Origin: Dryas octopetala
Lineage: Eukaryota > Streptophyta > Magnoliopsida > Rosales > Rosaceae
Assembly: GCA_963921425.1 (NCBI GenBank)
Contig: OY992840.1
Location: forward strand, 15,106,621 to 15,170,620
DNA length: 64,000 nucleotides
Reading direction: 5' to 3'
Shown here: positions 1-11,684 of the stretch, piece by piece
How positions within the stretch are numbered: the stretch's first letter is position 1
Layout: each line of letters starts with the position of its first letter
Notes under the pieces: generated by a model
The model's input: only the letters and a program-made list of their open reading frames with translations
Database searches by the model: none
What the model was told of the DNA's origin: nothing
Made by a program: the position numbers and the translations under genes

Positions 1-470
1 TCATGGTTTATGGCTATCAATGGGTTCAATTCAGTGAAAATCTCATAGAAATCCTATTTTGAATCTAACTATTAATATTGATATCTGAATTTGAACTGAT
101 ATCCAACAGATCTTTACTTTAAAGTTTGAGTTCTAATTTGATATAAGATCAATTGTTTAAATGCGATTTTGGAATTTTTAATATCATCAGTTTTTCTAAG
201 TCTTTTATTGCATTATAATCTTTTAAAAGAAAACAATTTTAAAAGGGGGGAAATGAAAGGAAAACATATAGTTTCTCACAAAAACATTAAATTAGTTGTA
301 CTTTGATTTTTTACCCACAAGGATAAACATGTTTTTTTTCTATGCTCTTGAGATTGTAAATATAGAACAAGAAAAAGAAAAATTGTATCATTTACATGGC
401 AACGTGTTTGATAAAAGTTACATTCTTAGTGTTAATGGTGTTAATGTCCAATATTTACATGGCAATCTTG

Positions 471-748
471 TCCAACTTTGAATCAAATTTGACCCAATTA
501 AATTACAATTTACAGATTTGATGGTTAAGGTCCAATACCGCAATACAAAACAAATTATGATCAGGTCGAATTCATTATCATCAAGATTTGATCTAATTAA
601 GATCTGAAATCCATTAAACAGAAATATAAAAACAAAAATTTTACATATATATTGTTTTCTACATCTATGAATTGTGATATTGGACCTTAACCATCAAATC
701 TCTTAATTTGTAATTTAATTGGGTCAAATTTGATTCAAATTTGGATTT
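471..748. repeat. Inverted repeat (MITE-like hairpin) in callose synthase intron
   Basis: Two arms of about 60 bases, near 477-536 and 680-745, are reverse complements with few mismatches. Both contain TTTGACCCAATTAAATTACA and GATTTGATGGTTAAGGTCCA in opposite orientation. A spacer of about 140 AT-rich bases separates them. The whole element lies in the intron before the first visible exon. I could not define a convincing target-site duplication. It is probably a small non-autonomous DNA element or foldback repeat. Confidence 0.7.
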
Positions 749-880
749 TAAGCCAGACATATCCGTGATATGACCCTGGTCAACTTATGAGTTATCTTAT
801 TTTTATTATTGAAGCCTTTTGCTTCGATAGGCATTGCCCTAGTGGATAACCTTTTGTTAAAATTCTTTTATGTGTTGCAG

Positions 881-3443
881 GCGGTTTTCAGCTTTATCAC
901 TATGCAGCTTCAATTATGTTCTGTCTTCTTCACATTCTCATTAGGGACTAGAACTCATTATTTTGGACGCACCATCCTCCATGGAGGTGCAAAAGTATGT
1001 ATTTGCTTTGCTTTTCCTTCTTATAGAATCTGTTATTTGGCTATTATTGCTTTTGTCTTATTTTATGAAATCAATTGGTTATATTTTTGTTTTTCATTTC
1101 ACCAACAGTACCGAGCAACTGGTAGGGGCTTTGTTGTCCGCCACATAAAGTTTGCTGAGAATTATAGGCTCTACTCAAGAAGTCATTTTGTCAAAGCGTG
1201 AGTGATATTTTTCTGTGATGAATACATAATTTATTTTCCCTTTTCCTTTTTGATTTCGTAAACTTCCATTTTTTGGTTGATTGCTATGATGTAATTTTTC
1301 CAGGTTTGAAGTGGCTCTGCTTCTCATAGTCTACATTGCATATGGGTCCACAGATGGTGGAGCCGTTTCTTTCGTTTTACTAACTCTTAGCAGTTGGTTC
1401 CTTGTCCTCTCCTGGTTGTTTGCACCCTATATCTTTAATCCCTCTGGTTTCGAGTGGCAAAAGTATGTTTGTAGTATTTGTATTTAATTTTTGCGAGATC
1501 ATTGTATCTAGTTTCTATATGACGTTTTAATTTTGGGTTTAGCTTTCTATATTGTGTCAGTATGGTACATATATCTGAAGCTTTTCTTCTTTTGAAACCA
1601 CTGAGCTGTTTTACTTATCAATGAAACAGGACGGTAGAGGATTTTGATGATTGGGCCGGTTGGCTTCTTTACAAAGGTGGAGTAGGAGCTAAGGGAGACA
1701 ATAGCTGGGAGTCTTGGTGGGATGAGGAGCAGGTTTGTAACTGAGAAATGATTTCTGACCTTTGACAAATCTCTCTCTCTCGTTTGTTTTTGTTGTGTAT
1801 TCAAAAGTATTGTTTCTTTGTTACTACTTTTATTTATTTCATGTGACAAGTTGTTCTGCTTATGCAGATGCACATTCAAACATTGAGAGGTCGTATATTG
1901 GAAACAATTTTGAGCTTGAGATTCCTCTTGTTTCAATACGGAATTGTGTACAAACTCCATCTGACTGGAAAGGATACATCACTTGCGGTACACTTCACAT
2001 CTTTTTTTTGTTCGTTATTTTTCTTATACAGCTTGTATAAGTCCCATATTTTATTCCCAAGTCAACCTAAGTATTTCACAGTTCACCTTGCCAACAAAGT
2101 ATTGCTGATCTTTGCTTTTTTGAAGTGAATTTGTTAATGTTGGGGTTTCAACTCAGATTTGGTTGGAATCTGTCTACATTTGGCCTTAATAGTATTGAGC
2201 TTAATAAAGAATTTTGTGGTTATTTTCTGCCATATTTTACTTGAGAAGTATTTCTATTCTAACACAGAAAGGACAATATACAGGATGGGTAGAAGAAGTT
2301 GTGATACTTGGCTTGATCCACGATCCAAAAACGCAGGATCAGGATATAATAATATATAACTATAATATATAAATATAAAAATATTATAAAAATAATATAA
2401 ATTAAATAATATTATGATTATAAAAGAATATAATATACTAAACTAATATAAAAAAAAAAATTATAAGAATAATAAGAATACACCAATCCTAAGGATCCAT
2501 AGGATTAATTGTGGATCCAACACAACAATAAAAAAAAGCGTTTGATCATTACTATGATAGTTCCGATTTATACTCTAGTGAATAGTTGAATGCGCATACA
2601 GCTTCAGTTGCTGATGTTAAGTTGTTGAAATGCATAAGTTGAACCTTTTTGTGATTTGGGATTGGACATATGCTTTTAATTGCTAGGATGTCCATTCTTT
2701 ATCTTGACAGTGACATTTTTCTGGGTGCAGATTTACGGATTCTCTTGGGTTGTATTGGTAGCTTTTGTCTTAATATTCAAGGTTTGTGCCAATAAAGTTA
2801 TCTTCCCATGTGCCTCGTGCCCTTGAGCATGCTTGATTTATGTTAGTTGGACTCGTACTCTTCGTGACTTATTTTCTTGTACATTGCAGGTCTTCACCTT
2901 CAGTCCTAAAAAGTCGGCCAACTTTCAGCTAGTGATGAGATTTATACAGGGTGTCGCATCCTTAGGATTTATTGCAGTTATTGCTCTTCTCGTTGTATTT
3001 ACTAGTCTTTCAATAGCAGACCTATTCGCAAGCATCCTTGCCCTTATTCCTACTGGATGGTCCATAATATGTGTAAGTTAAATCTTTTACCCTTGCATTT
3101 TCCTATTACATGTGAATTTGTGTTATTCAATTAGTGTTATTTCTATCTGGCACTTAGTTCTATTTCGTAACTTTCTTTTAAGCCGTTTTGGTCATGCCTA
3201 AAACAGCTAGCTATTGCTTGGAGGAGGGTTGTCAAGACTCTGGGCTTATGGGACTCCGTGAGGGAATTCGCCAGAATGTATGATGCTTTTATGGGCATGC
3301 TCATCTTTGCCCCAATAGCGTTCTTGTCATGGTTCCCGTTCATCTCCACCTTCCAGTCCCGGCTTCTGTTTAACCAAGCATTTAGCCGTGGGTTGGAAAT
3401 CTCGCTCATCCTTGCTGGAAACAAAGCTAATGTTGAGGGCTGA
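881..3443 (+). CDS. CALS9: Callose synthase (GSL8/GSL10 group), 3' part
   Basis: This is the C-terminal 351 residues of a 1,3-beta-glucan (callose) synthase, a large plasma-membrane glycosyltransferase (GT48) using UDP-glucose. Exons read from splice sites are 881-994, 1109-1197, 1304-1462, 1630-1732, 1868-1987, 2731-2781, 2890-3072 and 3207-3443; phases agree throughout. Visible family blocks include FFTFSLGT, YFGRT, LHGGAK, NYRLYSRSHFVK, WESWW, FQYGIVY, PTGWSII, YDALMGM-like YDAFMGM, and the terminal NQAFSRGLEIS block, with several hydrophobic membrane spans. The C-terminal end NKANVEG is nearer to what I remember of Arabidopsis CALS9/GSL10 than of CALS10/GSL8, so the symbol is a best guess between those two. 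The 5' exons and the catalytic loop lie left of the window; bases 1-880 are intron. Known members of this group act in pollen mitosis and cytokinesis. Confidence 0.9.
2340..2470. repeat. AT-rich low-complexity tract in intron
   Basis: Almost pure A/T sequence made of degenerate TATAATATA-type repeats lies in the 743-base intron between the callose synthase exons ending at 1987 and starting at 2731. It may be slippage-derived. No open frame or terminal repeats were found around it. Confidence 0.6.
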
Positions 3444-5126
3444 TCACTATGTTCCCTCGGAAACTTCCAGCTGCTGCAATTTTCCAGAGATTGTCTATTT
3501 TCGGCTGACATTTCTTGTGTATGATATTGTATATTGTCGACTGACATTTCTTGTATGATATGGTACTTTTGTTTCTGTACGGCGAGGTTAGAACATGATT
3601 GTTTCTGTAAACACTAAATAGAGAGATAGTTGTAAAAATTGTAGCTGTGGCTCTGAGAGTTGTTTTAGTGAATTCTTTGACGGCAGTTGTAGGGAGGTCA
3701 TTTGGGATTTGGGACTACGTCTCTGCTTATTGGATTACTAACCCTGTTTTCAAATGACAAGATAAGCTCTTATTATGATGCTGTTGTTCCAAGTCCCAAC
3801 GGAGCATTACCAGTTCAGAAATTGGATCAATCACTAAACTATTTAGAAGATCAACTCAATTTTTAAAGATCAATCACTAAGAAAAATGTTTTCATCCTAG
3901 GATTTGGGGAGGTGAATTCGAACTCGGAATTTCAAGTAAATGCTCTTTATAATTATAGTATAAGTTCCGATTGGTCAAACTTTTTGGGTGGTGGGGAATC
4001 CAACTCTTTCTTTCGCTGTTGTTATCCCCTTCATTAAATCACTTAACCAATGAGATAATCCAGTGTGAAGTCCCAAAGTTTCAAGATATAATCAGATGAC
4101 ATATTACTATAATATTGTGGTTTAAATCCAAAGTGGTTGTACTTATGTCAGTTATGTGAATGATCAATCCGGGCTGTATAAGTGATCACCAAGTCTTTTG
4201 GATATCAAGTTGATGTGATGAACACCTACATTAAGTTAAGACACCAGAATGTCATGAATTTCAGTGAGGAAGATTGTGACATTCCAGTTCCTAATTTGAG
4301 AATATATTGAATACTAAAAAGTTTCATTAGTTACTAGTTCTTTGGATATCAATTAAAAAAAGAAGATAATTAGGCTTGGGTTTTTTAGAAATATAGTCAT
4401 TAGATGGAGATTGGAGGTGTTTTAAAATTTATAAGAAAATTATTTTAATTTATAATAAAGTCATTTAATTTATAAGAAATTTTTTTTAATTCATAATAAA
4501 GTCATTTTAATTCATAATAAAGTTCTCCGCCCAAAATGGAGATTAGGCTTTGTAGAGACTACATGTTAGGTTTTAAATCCGCCCAAAATTCTGAAGTTAA
4601 AACCTAACATAAAGTCGTCAAAAAGAAAATAAAAGGATTTAATTAAAAATCTTAAATCACTATCGGTTTTAGTCAAAAAAGACTCATAAAATAGACTGAA
4701 CTTTAAATCTTCTTTAAAAGAGTTGTACTACTATACCTAATTATTAAGGTGACGGTCGGAAATATAAAGTCTTCCCTTTTGATTTTTTTAATAATTAGAT
4801 TTTCTAAGACGGCTGAGAATAATGGGTCATTGTAATTCATCCAACTTGGTGCGAATCTGTACGGTTAGTACCGGTGAGCGATGTACGTTTCTGATTTATA
4901 CGTAGCTACATGCAATTACAACAGATTACAACAAGAAAGAGAACAACAAACATTAACAAATAACAACAATAGGGCTCCGCTCCTCATTTTTTTTCTCCTA
5001 CATTGCCTAACAAATCGCTCCTTCTTTCTCTCTCTGCACAAATCCCTTTATATTTCCTGTCTGGTAGCCTTTACTCTCTCCTCCAAACCCTCCCCAGCCG
5101 GCAGCTCCTCCTGCCACCCTCCATTC
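3444..5126. other. Intergenic: callose synthase 3' end to NOI gene 5' end
   Basis: The first few hundred bases are probably callose synthase 3' UTR. The middle is AT-rich, with short tandem repeats around 4425-4525 (AATTCATAATAAAGTCATTT units) and a 12-base perfect stem near 4565-4612 (TGTTAGGTTTTA against TAAAACCTAACA). From about 4990 the plus strand becomes CT-rich, as expected of a plant 5' UTR just before the ATG at 5127. I see no further gene. Confidence 0.5.
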
Positions 5127-6581
5127 ATGGCTTCGGTAACATTCTCTTTCATGTCTAATAAATTCATTCATTTTTCTTTTTTGTTTCCCTCATTTTGTTT
5201 ATATATGTATATGCAATATGCATTCCTGTTGTTAATTAATTCCATCATGTGATTACATGACAAACAATCATAAGAACTTTCATTTTTCATTTTTAATTTT
5301 TAATTTGTTTTTGGTTATGAAGGAGATATAATTCCCATTTCTTGTTTGTTTTGCTTCTTGTTTTGTATCTTTGACAATTTCTTAGGCCATAAAGGTGGAA
5401 TAGGAAAGAGTTTTAGGTAATGTTGGAGGGCTCAAACTTAGATTTGAAGCAATCAAGGTTTTTTGTTTTCCTAAAGGCAGTTTCTTTCTAACATTCTTAG
5501 GATGACATGTATATGTATAAATGTAATGTGTCAAACCTATTCTCTTTCTGATGAAAAATTATTACCCTAATTGATCTAATTGATACCAATGTTACATGTG
5601 AAATTCCAGCAGATCAAAGTAGATTGGGTTAGAATAGGAGATATTCATGTTCCTTTCAAGTTTCCATTACAATTGTATGAGTTGAGTACAGTCAAAATTC
5701 TTTTCTTCAGTTCAATAAATTACTAAAGCAGCAAAAATAGATTCATTATTAAGTAGAAACTTAAATGGGAATGATGTCCAAGATGTATTTATTTAATCAC
5801 ATGCATGTATGCCATTATGTATGAAGCAGAGGATTACTGTGAAGGAAAGGTGAAGGTTTAGAGAAAATGAAGAGGTGAAGAATGGAGGCAGATTTGTGGA
5901 GAGAATGGGTTTGAGATATGTATTATCAGAACAATGCACGTATGTTGTCAAATCTTTTAGGTGGAAGTCTTTATAGATTGAGTAGTATCTACAGGAAAAT
6001 ATCATCTGCCGGACATTATGTTGCTAATTAGATGAATGACTCTTATTTGAACGTGTGGTGCTAGATTCACAGTCTAACAACATAACATGTTTGACTGTCT
6101 GATAATAGAACATTTACTGTATAGATAATGGACAATCAAACCAACATGAAGATGAGACTGATCACCGTAGCCCAAAAACAAAAGATGGAGACTGATCACC
6201 AAGGCTTAGCTTAGATACTAATGTAATGGGTGTTGTTTGGATATTTCAGCAGGATAAAGGTCGGCCATTGCCCAAATTTGGGGAGTGGGATGTGAACAAC
6301 CCAGCATCAGCAGAAGGATTTACTGTGATATTCAACAAGGCCAGAGACGAGAAGAAGACCAGTGCGGCTCAAGTGAAGATAATCACCCCACGAAAAAATG
6401 ACGGCAGCATGCGAAGAAATGCTCCTAAATACAGCAATGATCATTATCCTTCATATCCTCCCCCAAAGGTATACACACACAGACTCATTAGTCATGAATT
6501 AGGAGATATGTATGAGAGCTTTTTTTTTATTTTCCTAATTGAATATTGATATTGCAGAAGAAATGGTTTTGCTGTGGTTGA
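5127..6581 (+). CDS. RIN4/NOI domain protein
   Basis: Small 83-residue protein of the RPM1-interacting protein 4 / nitrate-induced (NOI) family. Exon 1 (5127-5135) codes only Met-Ala-Ser; exon 2 (6250-6468) carries the NOI domain; exon 3 (6558-6581) codes the tail KKWFCCG. The PKFGEW motif at residues 11-16 is the conserved core recognised and cut by the bacterial protease AvrRpt2 in RIN4. The EGFTVIFNKARDEKK block is also typical. The terminal Cys pair suggests S-acylation and attachment to the plasma membrane, as in RIN4. Family members act in immune signalling at the membrane or in exocytosis. The protein is near the usual length for a single-NOI protein. The 1.1-kb first intron may hold regulatory elements. 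The start is chosen because it is the only ATG giving the family's MAS(Q) N-terminus. Confidence 0.88.
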
Positions 6582-7371
6582 ACCCACACTGCTTTGGGGC
6601 CTGGTGATAATGCTATTGTATTAGGTGGGACTGTGGGAGGAGCAGCTACAAAGACACTTTCTGGTGCCTGCCAAACATGTGGATTGTGGAACAGCAAATC
6701 TAATATATAAGTTTTCTTTTTTCCTTTTTTTTTCCTTCCACTTCTGCTTGATTTTGGCTTCTTTTGCCTTCTATATATGTATTGAAAGCTTTTGCTTATA
6801 TTTATAATGTAGAATGTAAAAGAGGAATGGTAAACATAACAAATTTGTGATATAGAAATTTGTTGTTCTCGGTTCTATGATTGGACACAAGAATGTCACT
6901 ATTTTAAATAAGAGTAAATTATATTACTATCTTACCTGGACTGGACTTCACTGCTTATAGCTTCTATAATTTTGTTGTGGAATTGCACTGAAAAATACGC
7001 TTGCAGCAGTTGCTTTTTGCAGGACCTTGCACACATTAATATTGTGACTCCAAAGTTATCAATAACAGAAGCGGCCAACAGAACTATGTCTGTTGGAGTC
7101 TGTTGGGTGAGATTATCACCCAAAACAATTAAAGATACTCAACCACGAAATTCAAAGGATATTCCCAATTAAACTTGTATATGTTGGTAAAATGATATAA
7201 ATAAGAAATAATTACACGTCCTGTTTCCCTTGAGTACCCACATCTGAAAAGATTGTGGCAGCTGGGTGAAAAAGTTCGATAGGTATCCAAGATTAAAAAG
7301 AGAACAAGAAAAATTACATGTCCTTGGTGATGCAAATCCTAAGCTCTACCAGGCATTTCATGCAAAACTTA
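6582..7371. other. Convergent intergenic region with 3' UTRs
   Basis: Between the stop of the plus-strand NOI gene and the stop of the minus-strand CCCH gene. It must hold both 3' UTRs; the T-rich stretch near 6715-6840 fits the NOI transcript end. No repeat or further coding sequence was recognised. Confidence 0.4.
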
Positions 7372-10300
7372 TTACACAGGTTGTGGCTGAATTGTTGTAT
7401 CAGTTCCACTTCTGCTCCCAGCTGTTCCTGCCCCATTAGCAGTCGCCAAGTCACTGAAAGGAAGTTGATGATCAAGACCAGATGTAGTTGAAGTTATATG
7501 TAACGGATGGTCAAATTTACAAGCTGGCCCAAATTTGCAAATGCCATAGCGACTGTAATGTGTGCAAATGTTCTGATCCTGGATTTTGAAACAAATTTAG
7601 GATCAAACTTTGTGTGACTCAGGAAAAAATTTACTTTCAGTAGGGTATTTCAATTTGTTTTTGATCCAAGTATCACAAAGTCAAAAACATTTCCAAGATC
7701 ATATTCCAAAATTGTGAATTAATTGTAAAAACCACGGTCCAAAGAAAGTGAACTCACTGGTCTCAAAGGGAGGCCCTTGTCACTGAGAGCGCATGAGGGG
7801 GACACTGCAGCCTGATTTTTTGGATGGTGATACTTGCAATTAGATTTAAACTTACAATCCCCCCTTCTTAAGAAGTAACTGCAAACAGGTTGGCCAGGTC
7901 GTTCTGGGAATTCTTCAATTTGATTTGGCTGTGGATATTGTTTATAGATGTTGGTTTCAGTCACTGAGTTGTTCATAACATATGGTAGAGGTGGAGGTGG
8001 AGGTGCAGGCATGCTTCTTTCTGGTAGATATACTGAAGCCTAAACATGCCACAAGAGAACAGCAATAATTCTATATATTCCAGAGAGCCATGGATTAAAA
8101 AAATTGTTCGGTGCATATTGAACAACATTGTAGTTACTAAGTAGCAAAGTTCAAGATCCTATTATTAGTTTTAAGAGCCAAAACTGAACAAAAAAAAGGG
8201 TTGACATACAAAAAGATCTTATGTGCTCTCTTATTCCTTAAGAAATTGATTGGTATATCAAAGTGATGACATTTATTCAAACCCAGACTACAACATGGGA
8301 GTGACAGATAAAAGTACCTGATAACCATTCCATTCTGTATTCTGGGAAGGGACCCCTTGAGATGGTGGAATCATCATTGGCACATAGAGTGGAGTCTCAT
8401 TCAATGATCTTGGTGCAGACCATGATGCTACTGGTGATTGTGGTGCACCTTGTAAAGATGCAGGTCCACCAGTACCATATCCGGATGGAGGTTCAGATCC
8501 TCCTGCAGCTGTAGGGTCAGGGTGATTAAACCTGCAGTTTGATCCATACTTGCAGGAACCATTTCTCATATAGTAGGGACACTCTCTCTCCCCCTGTAAT
8601 AAGTTAAAAAATTATATATATATATTCGAATAACTGATTGAAAGATGACAATAACTCCAAGCAGAGATAAAATCTCAAATCTTAAACATCATGAACAGAT
8701 ATTCATTCCTCAAAACTTTGTACATAGAATTTATACCGGTCGGATTGGGAGGCCCAGAAAGTTATGTTCTAGAATTGGAGCTACTGAAGGTTTCCCTCTG
8801 CCGTGGTTGTATCTACAAGTTTTTCCATACTTACATCCCCCTGCCCTCAAGTAATACTGCAACAAGCTCAAGTGTTATAATATCATGAAACTGTCAGTAG
8901 TCCACCATGCACATTGCAGAGATTTGAATATAAGGTGCAAAGGGAAAGAAATGTCATTGGCTCTGAAAGCATAATTTTAATTACTGTATAAAATGAAATA
9001 ATTGATTGTCATGAAAACACATTCAATAATTAACAAACTATTTATTATAAGTCGACCAAAACAGATGAGTCACTTTCCCATACACTATGGACATATAAAT
9101 TCAAGACATCGTGATTCTATATTTAGTTACAAGATAAAAGATTTCAGCAATATTATTCAGTTATGCACACTAACCTACTAACTTTCAGATAACCAGACCC
9201 TGAAACCCCATCATCAAAACATGGAAAACTGAGATACTAGACACTGAATACATGAACTAAAACAAAATCTAATGATTTGAGACATGATGATCAAACAATT
9301 GCAGTAAAAATCGTAACTTCAAATAGAAAATTTCTGAGAATCATGACAATAATAACCTTGCATTCTGTCTGGCCAGGATTCTCTGGCAACTCTTGCCTTT
9401 CCTTTGGTTTGTCCTTAAACACCTTCAATACGATAGAAGTCAAAACACCAACATACAGAAACAAATCAGAAATTTTTCAAATCATACAAGGCCAGAAACA
9501 TTAATGTCTCAACACTATAACACCCAAAGTCGCCATTTTTTTACGCAATAATTTCACCAAAAGCAAATACATGTAAAAGAAAAGGCCAGTTTCAGCTAAA
9601 ACCAAAGCAATAAGCAATAAGCATTAAAATGAAAATTAATCATTTAATTAACGCAAAAATCTCCTCTATGGCAATATCATCTTCAAATACGAAAGTGGCT
9701 TTCATTTTGAGTCAATTCCACTGAAAAACCCCATCATCACAGCATAATATACCAACCCCTACTTTCTTCACAATGTAACACATGCACACATACATAAACA
9801 CAGACATGATGAGGGCAACATAAAAGCCCCAATCTTTAACTATGACATACATACGCATATGCATTTACATTAACATAAACGTGCACATATCACATATCAC
9901 ATATACGTGTGTGTATAGGCGTGTATAGATGGATGTAAATGCGAAAGAAGAGAGGTATACGGTATACCTGGTTGTTTTTCTTTTTAACAGGGTGATTAAA
10001 CTTGCAATGGGATCCAAACTTGCAAGTACCAGTCTTCAGGTAATACGAGCAATCTTCAGCCTCGGGCCTCACTGGGTACTGATACCTTCTGCTACCTTCC
10101 TCAACCTTCTTCTCCTCCACGCCACCACCATTCTCACTCTTATTTTCTCCTCCTCCTCCATCGCTCTCTTCGCTCTGCCTCTCACTCCCATTTTCCTTTT
10201 CAGTTTCTCTCCCATTAGAGCTCTTCTCAGCCTCTTCCTCTTCCACTCCCTCTCCCTCTCCCTCTCCCTCTCCCTCTCCCTCTACCTCTACCTCTACCTC

Positions 10301-10585
10301 TCCCTCTCCCTCTCCCTCGTTTTCTTTCGAACCCAGTTCCCGAATCTCATCACGAGCCGAAAGCTCGTCGCTTTCTTTCAAATCCAGCTTCTGAATCTCA
10401 TCATAGAGCTCGTTGTCGAGATCAGACGGTTCAGGATCGGTGGCATAGGCATCATTGGGATCGAGAAGAGGAGTGAGTAATCCTATTTCAAATTGATCGT
10501 GGTTTTGGTGATCGATGTTGTTGTTGCCGTTGCCGTTGTCGTCGTCGAAATGTTGGGGAAGGGAAATGGGTTTAGGGACTTCCAT
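7372..10585 (-). CDS. CCCH-type zinc finger protein (five fingers)
   Basis: Protein of 519 residues from six exons: 10585-9968, 9413-9357, 8856-8737, 8593-8318, 8039-7758, 7578-7372; all phase 0. It has five C-x8-C-x5-C-x3-H fingers. The first ends exon 1; the second spans exons 2-3; the third, fourth and fifth are in exons 4, 5 and 6. This spacing is typical of plant ZFN/HUA1-like RNA- or DNA-binding proteins. The N-terminal 160 residues are acidic and disordered, including a run of Glu-Gly and Glu-Val dipeptides coded by a hexanucleotide repeat. It resembles Arabidopsis C3H43/C3H67 (At3g48440/At5g63260). The start is the ATG giving MEVPKP; no earlier in-frame ATG is visible. Likely a nuclear RNA-metabolism factor; target unknown. 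A plant telo-box, AAAACCCTAAT, lies just upstream (about 10,601-10,611). Confidence 0.9.
10225..10322. repeat. Coding hexanucleotide microsatellite (CCCTCT/CCTCTA)n
   Basis: Repeats of CCCTCT with three TACCTC variants lie in exon 1 of the CCCH gene. On the coding strand they give alternating Glu-Gly and Glu-Val. Because the unit is six bases, length changes keep the frame, so this site is likely to vary between alleles. Confidence 0.85.
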
Positions 10586-11684
10586 TCTCCCTCCACATTT
10601 CAAAACCCTAATTCACAAAACAAAGGCTGACAGAGAAAGAAAGGGTTGGTGTGTTAAAAACCGCTTTGAGCTTGTGTGAAACGAAAGGCACGTTTTAATG
10701 TAGTGTACTGGACTCCACTGGAGTGAAGCATAATACAGTCATTAAATACGTACTTTGCTCTAATTTGAAGTTTTCATTTCCCGATAAAACGACGTGTCGT
10801 TTAATTAGGTTCTGAGCTCAACATCATATGATTCATATCACATGTTACATGACATGATTCTTTTACTAGTGCATATGGTATATTTCTCACACATTTGATT
10901 GCACGCAATCAAAAAGAATTATAAATTCATCACTCTTTCAGTCGCACACATTTTCTCAAACACATAAAGAGTTGGTACAAATAGAACAATCCTATAAATC
11001 ATACGTTCAAATAACAATTTACAAGATGAATGATTCTGAATAAGCTTAGTAGTGGAATGAAAAATGCGAGGTAAGCGTTCGTTGCACTGTGAGCATTGAC
11101 TCACTCACATAATGTCACATTCCACATTAAAGAAGGCTTCCTTAACAACATAATATGATAAATTATTTGGTTGGTTCAAAAACATTTTCGCATATAGAGC
11201 CACCACCTGCATCATCATTTGAGTGCTCCAGATTGGAATCATCTCATTTAACAGTTGAAGTGATAGTACATATGACTAATTGACCATCAAGGTCCGGCAT
11301 CTCCTGCTCCAGAAATATTACATTTTTTGAACCTGGGCTTTGTAAACAGAGGCTTTAAATCAATATTCTAAATCCACATGCTAAACATGTTCATATGCAC
11401 TACTTGCAAAGAGACGGTCTAAGCAGAGCTACGTCTTTGGCATTCAGCTAAAACAGGATTAGCAATTGACCCTTGAGAAAAATGTTCTTAAGATCCAAGC
11501 AATTGCTCTTGTTGCAGTAAATGAATGGCCAAATAAAGGCCCACGGAAAATCAGAATCAATAGTTACTCGGAATAGCAATTACAGGGGAAATCCTAGTCC
11601 TATCCTTCACCTAGCACTAATTGTCAATCGAACAACAGATTCATTAGTCATGTTACAGGATAACATCTGCCTTCTATCATCAAG
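10586..11684. other. Intergenic: CCCH promoter and REF6 3' UTR
   Basis: The right gene (REF6-like) ends here and the left gene (CCCH) starts here, both on the minus strand. The stretch should contain the CCCH 5' UTR and promoter (about 10,590-10,900) and the REF6 3' UTR (about 11,300-11,684). No repeat or other gene was recognised. Confidence 0.4.

Noticed and set aside
9929-10480. Plus-strand 183-codon frame with Leu-Ser repeats
   Set aside because: It is the reverse frame of the acidic repeat in the CCCH gene exon 1.
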